Shown: piece after piece, positions 61,621 to 64,000 of the stretch
Layout: each line of letters starts with the position of its first letter
Numbering within the stretch: position 1 is the first letter of the stretch
Source of the DNA: Prorocentrum cordatum
Taxonomy: Eukaryota; Sar; Dinophyceae; Prorocentrales; Prorocentraceae
DNA length: 64,000 nucleotides
Assembly: GCA_963575745.1 (NCBI GenBank)
Contig: CAUYUJ010022515.1
Coordinates: forward strand, 429,766-493,765
Direction of reading: 5' to 3'
Translations under genes and position numbers: made by a program
Notes under the pieces: model-generated
Seen by the model: the letters and a program-made list of their open reading frames with translations, nothing else
The model's database searches: none
Told to the model about the DNA's origin: nothing

Positions 61621-62595
61621 GAATGGAGGAGAAGGAGGAGGAGGAGGAGGAGGAGGACCAGGGTAAACCCAAGAGTAATCGACGATGTTGGAATAAACCC
61701 TCCCTCCAGGCTCCCTTTTTTCATAGGCTCCTACAGTGGTTCGTTTCCTGTGAGGGAACTTCCTCGTTGGAAGACAACCGTTTGCAGAGCCTGCAGCGTG
61801 TCAAACAATTATTTCCGGGATTCCAACGCCACTGATCAATCTGATTGTTGCGTCTTGACGACCCTGAATCGTGCCAGAGCGCCATTCCTGGGATTTCAAC
61901 CCCGCGAATCAACGTAACTGTTGCGTCGTCATAATCGTGAACATTTCCAAAGTGTAATTTGTCGCGCGTTGACCACTGGAATCCGTGAAATCCCTGCAAA
62001 TTGTGACAACACATGTGCGGGGCGCTAAGGCGAGAGCCACATGTTGAAAAGGATTCGCCCTCAATCCGCGAACATGTTGCGAAGCTTGAAAAAAAAGAAG
62101 GAATGCGCGCGGCGCTAAGGCGAGAGCCACCATTTGGAAACCACCCGCCCTCTATCCGTGAAGATCCTGCAAAGTTTAAAAACACATGAGCGCGGCGCTA
62201 AAGCGAGAACCACATGTTGAACACCACCCGCCCTCAATCCGTGAAGCTCTTGCAGCGGCGCTAGGGCGAGAGCCACAGTTGAAGACCAGCCGTCCTCAAT
62301 CCGTGAATCTCTTTCAAAGTTTTGGAAGGAATGTGCGCGGCGCTAAGGCGAGAGCCACAGTTTGAAAACCATCCGCCCCCAATCCATGAAGCTCTTTCGA
62401 AAGTTTAAAGCGAATGTGCGCGGCGCTAATGCGAGAGCCACATGTTGAAAACCACCCGCCCTCCATGTGTGAAACCGTCGTAAGGTATTCAGCTCCAGGG
62501 TCATAAATGGTAAGGAAATCTCAGGCAAACCGCCTGACCCGCCCTTTCGACCAGCCTCGGGGTGCGACAGGGAGAAACTAGTCATAAGGAAAAGG
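61621..62595 (+). repeat. higher-order repeat, unit 2
   Basis: Same order as unit 1 with a shorter GGA run. About 975 bp with six monomers (GCGGCGCT at about 62015, 62106, 62191, 62253, 62338 and 62423). Confidence 0.9.
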
Positions 62596-63689
62596 AGTGG
62601 AGGAGGAAGAGGAGGAGGAGGAGGAGGAGGAGGAGGAGGATAAGGAGGAGGAAGGAACGGAAGGTGCAGGAACGGGATGAGGATGAAGAGGAGGAGGAGG
62701 AGGAGGAGGAGGAAGAGCAGGAAAGGGAGGACGGGGAAGATGAGAGGAAGGGCTTGTGGGATTTGAGAAACTCTAGGAGGTTCTGAGGATTTCTGGCAGG
62801 CATAGCAGAGGAGGAGTGTGAGGAAGAGGGGGAGGAGGAGGAGGAGGAGGAGGAGGAGGAGGAGGAGGAGGAGGAGGACGAGGAGGAGGAGGAGGAAGAG
62901 GAGGACCAGTGCAAACCCAAGAGTCATCAACGATGTTGGAATCAACCCTCCCTCCAAGCTCCCTCCTCACAGGCCCCTACAACGGTTCATTTCCATTGAG
63001 GGAAGTGCCTTGATGGAAGACAACCGTTTGAAGACCCTGGAGCATGCCAAAACATTGCTTTCAGCGAGTCAACATAATTGTTGCGCCCGCATAATCCTGA
63101 AGCCGTCCAAATCACAATTTCTGGTACGCTGACCATGGGAAGTCGAGAAACGATTCCAAAGTTTAAAAATACGAATGAGCGCGGCGCTAAGGCAAGAGAC
63201 ACATTTTGAAGAGGAACCGCCCTCAATCCGTGAAGCCCTTGCACATGTGATAAACGAATGTGCGCGGCGCTACAGCGGCAGCCACATATTGAAAACTACC
63301 CGCCCTCAATCCGTGCATCTCTGTCAAAGCTTTAGAAGGAAAGTGCGCGGCGCCAACGCGAGAGCCACATGTTGAAAACCACCCGCCCTCAATTCGTGAA
63401 GTTTTTGCGAATGTTCAAAACGAATGTGCGTGGCGCTAATGCAAGAGCCACGTGCTGAAAACCACCCTCCCTCAATCCGTGAAGCTCTGGTATTTTTTAA
63501 ATGGATATGCGCGGTGCTAAGGCGAGACTCACATTTTGAAACCACCCGCCCTTCATCTGTGAACCTGTTGCCATTTTTACGCTTCAGAGTCTTAAGCGGT
63601 GATGAGGTCTCAGGCAGAACGCCCAGCCCGCCCTGAAAATTAGCCTCAGGCTCCGACAGGGAACAGTTGTTTATATGGAAGAGGTATGC

Positions 63690-63690
<1 letters not shown>
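62596..63690 (+). repeat. higher-order repeat, unit 3
   Basis: Same order, with GGA runs in two blocks (62596-62720 and 62820-62905). About 1090 bp with five monomers (about 63181, 63264, 63346, 63428 and 63511). A new GGA run at 63686 may start unit 4. Confidence 0.9.
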
Positions 63691-63720
<30 letters not shown>

Positions 63721-64000
63721 GGGGGATGGGGGAGGAGGAGGAGGACTGAGAAAGGAGTCGGGCGCAAGCGTACTTATCGCGCACCCTCCTCCAGACACTT
63801 GTCTGGAGGAGGGGCTCCACGGCCGCGAGCCACAGGCCGCCAAGGCCGCCGCCGTCAGCAGCAGCAGATTGAGGGCGAGGAGGAGGGGAAGGTGCATCCC
63901 TCGGTGCAGGCAGGGCGTTCAGAAAGGGGCCTCGTTGCCTGGGGCTCCGTTTTGTGTGCGGGTGGGCAGAACGAAAGGGCTGACGCATTTCCCTCGGCGG
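63691..64000. other. GGA run, perfect 13-bp hairpin, and unassigned end
   Basis: GGA run to about 63745, then CCCTCCTCCAGAC-ACTT-GTCTGGAGGAGGG (63784-63813), then GC-rich DNA. Frames on the minus strand are not recognised. Confidence 0.6.

Overview
The window looks like nuclear DNA of a dinoflagellate (a Symbiodinium or Prorocentrum type genome). It is very GC-rich and packed with microsatellites, minisatellites and homopolymer C/G runs. It contains a tyrosine-recombinase retrotransposon, a dinoflagellate-style Helitron and gene remnants full of frameshifts and stops. There is no prokaryotic operon logic, and I recognised no rRNA, tRNA or CRISPR. This assignment is inference from family resemblance; no search was run.

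Layout. 0-9 kb: GGA/CCT repeats, then three degraded hypothetical genes with acidic or lysine-rich tails (about 1.5-2.2, 3.1-4.2 and 4.9-7.3 kb), two copies of a dispersed repeat (2.4-2.7 and 8.0-8.3 kb), and a near match to the dinoflagellate spliced leader at 8462. 9.0-19.8 kb: a dinoflagellate-type repeat-family gene cut in two by a 9.4 kb YR retrotransposon (9925-19342). The element has split direct repeats in the order A1 - gag/RT/RNase H/YR - B1 A2 - B2, the PAT/Ngaro arrangement. Its gag and pol reading frames are broken. The recombinase core is open and keeps its catalytic residues. 20-29 kb: C-rich arrays, a probable LINE RNase H/zinc-tail remnant (23.3-24.5 kb), GAT and CCT repeats, and inverted copies of repeats found again at 55-63 kb. 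29-38.6 kb: coding-like but frame-broken minus-strand tracts, a GCGATCGC-centred dispersed motif, two further hypothetical genes, a 1.25 kb GTAGTGA minisatellite and a telomere-like stretch. 38.6-42.2 kb: CGT and CAT repeats, a TTGGRGGCC-type periodic repeat, a 144-bp tandem duplication, and about 15 copies of a 90-bp minisatellite. 42.2-53 kb: a Helitron remnant. In order it carries a ubiquitin-specific-protease-like domain, a disordered linker, a C2H2 finger, a Helitron-like N region, an HUH Rep nuclease with HxH and paired tyrosines, a PIF1-family helicase, and zinc modules ending in a Stc1-like Cys cluster. It is broken by roughly ten frameshifts and three in-frame stops. 53-64 kb: periodic repeats, CAGCCT and 73-bp arrays, a second Helitron N-terminal fragment on the minus strand (57841-59217), a large TTTTCCCACAGTGTG inverted repeat, and three tandem copies of a roughly 1-kb higher-order repeat.

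How the parts work together: within the YR element, Gag, RT/RNase H and recombinase would form one retrotransposition cycle through a circular intermediate. Within the Helitron, Rep and helicase would drive rolling-circle transposition, and the protease and zinc fingers are accessory. Both look inactive as written. I found no undescribed defence or metabolic system. The most interesting items are the intact split-repeat architecture nested in a gene, the deubiquitinase-like module at the head of the Helitron, the paired SAM-like N-domains of Gag and YR, and the higher-order repeat.
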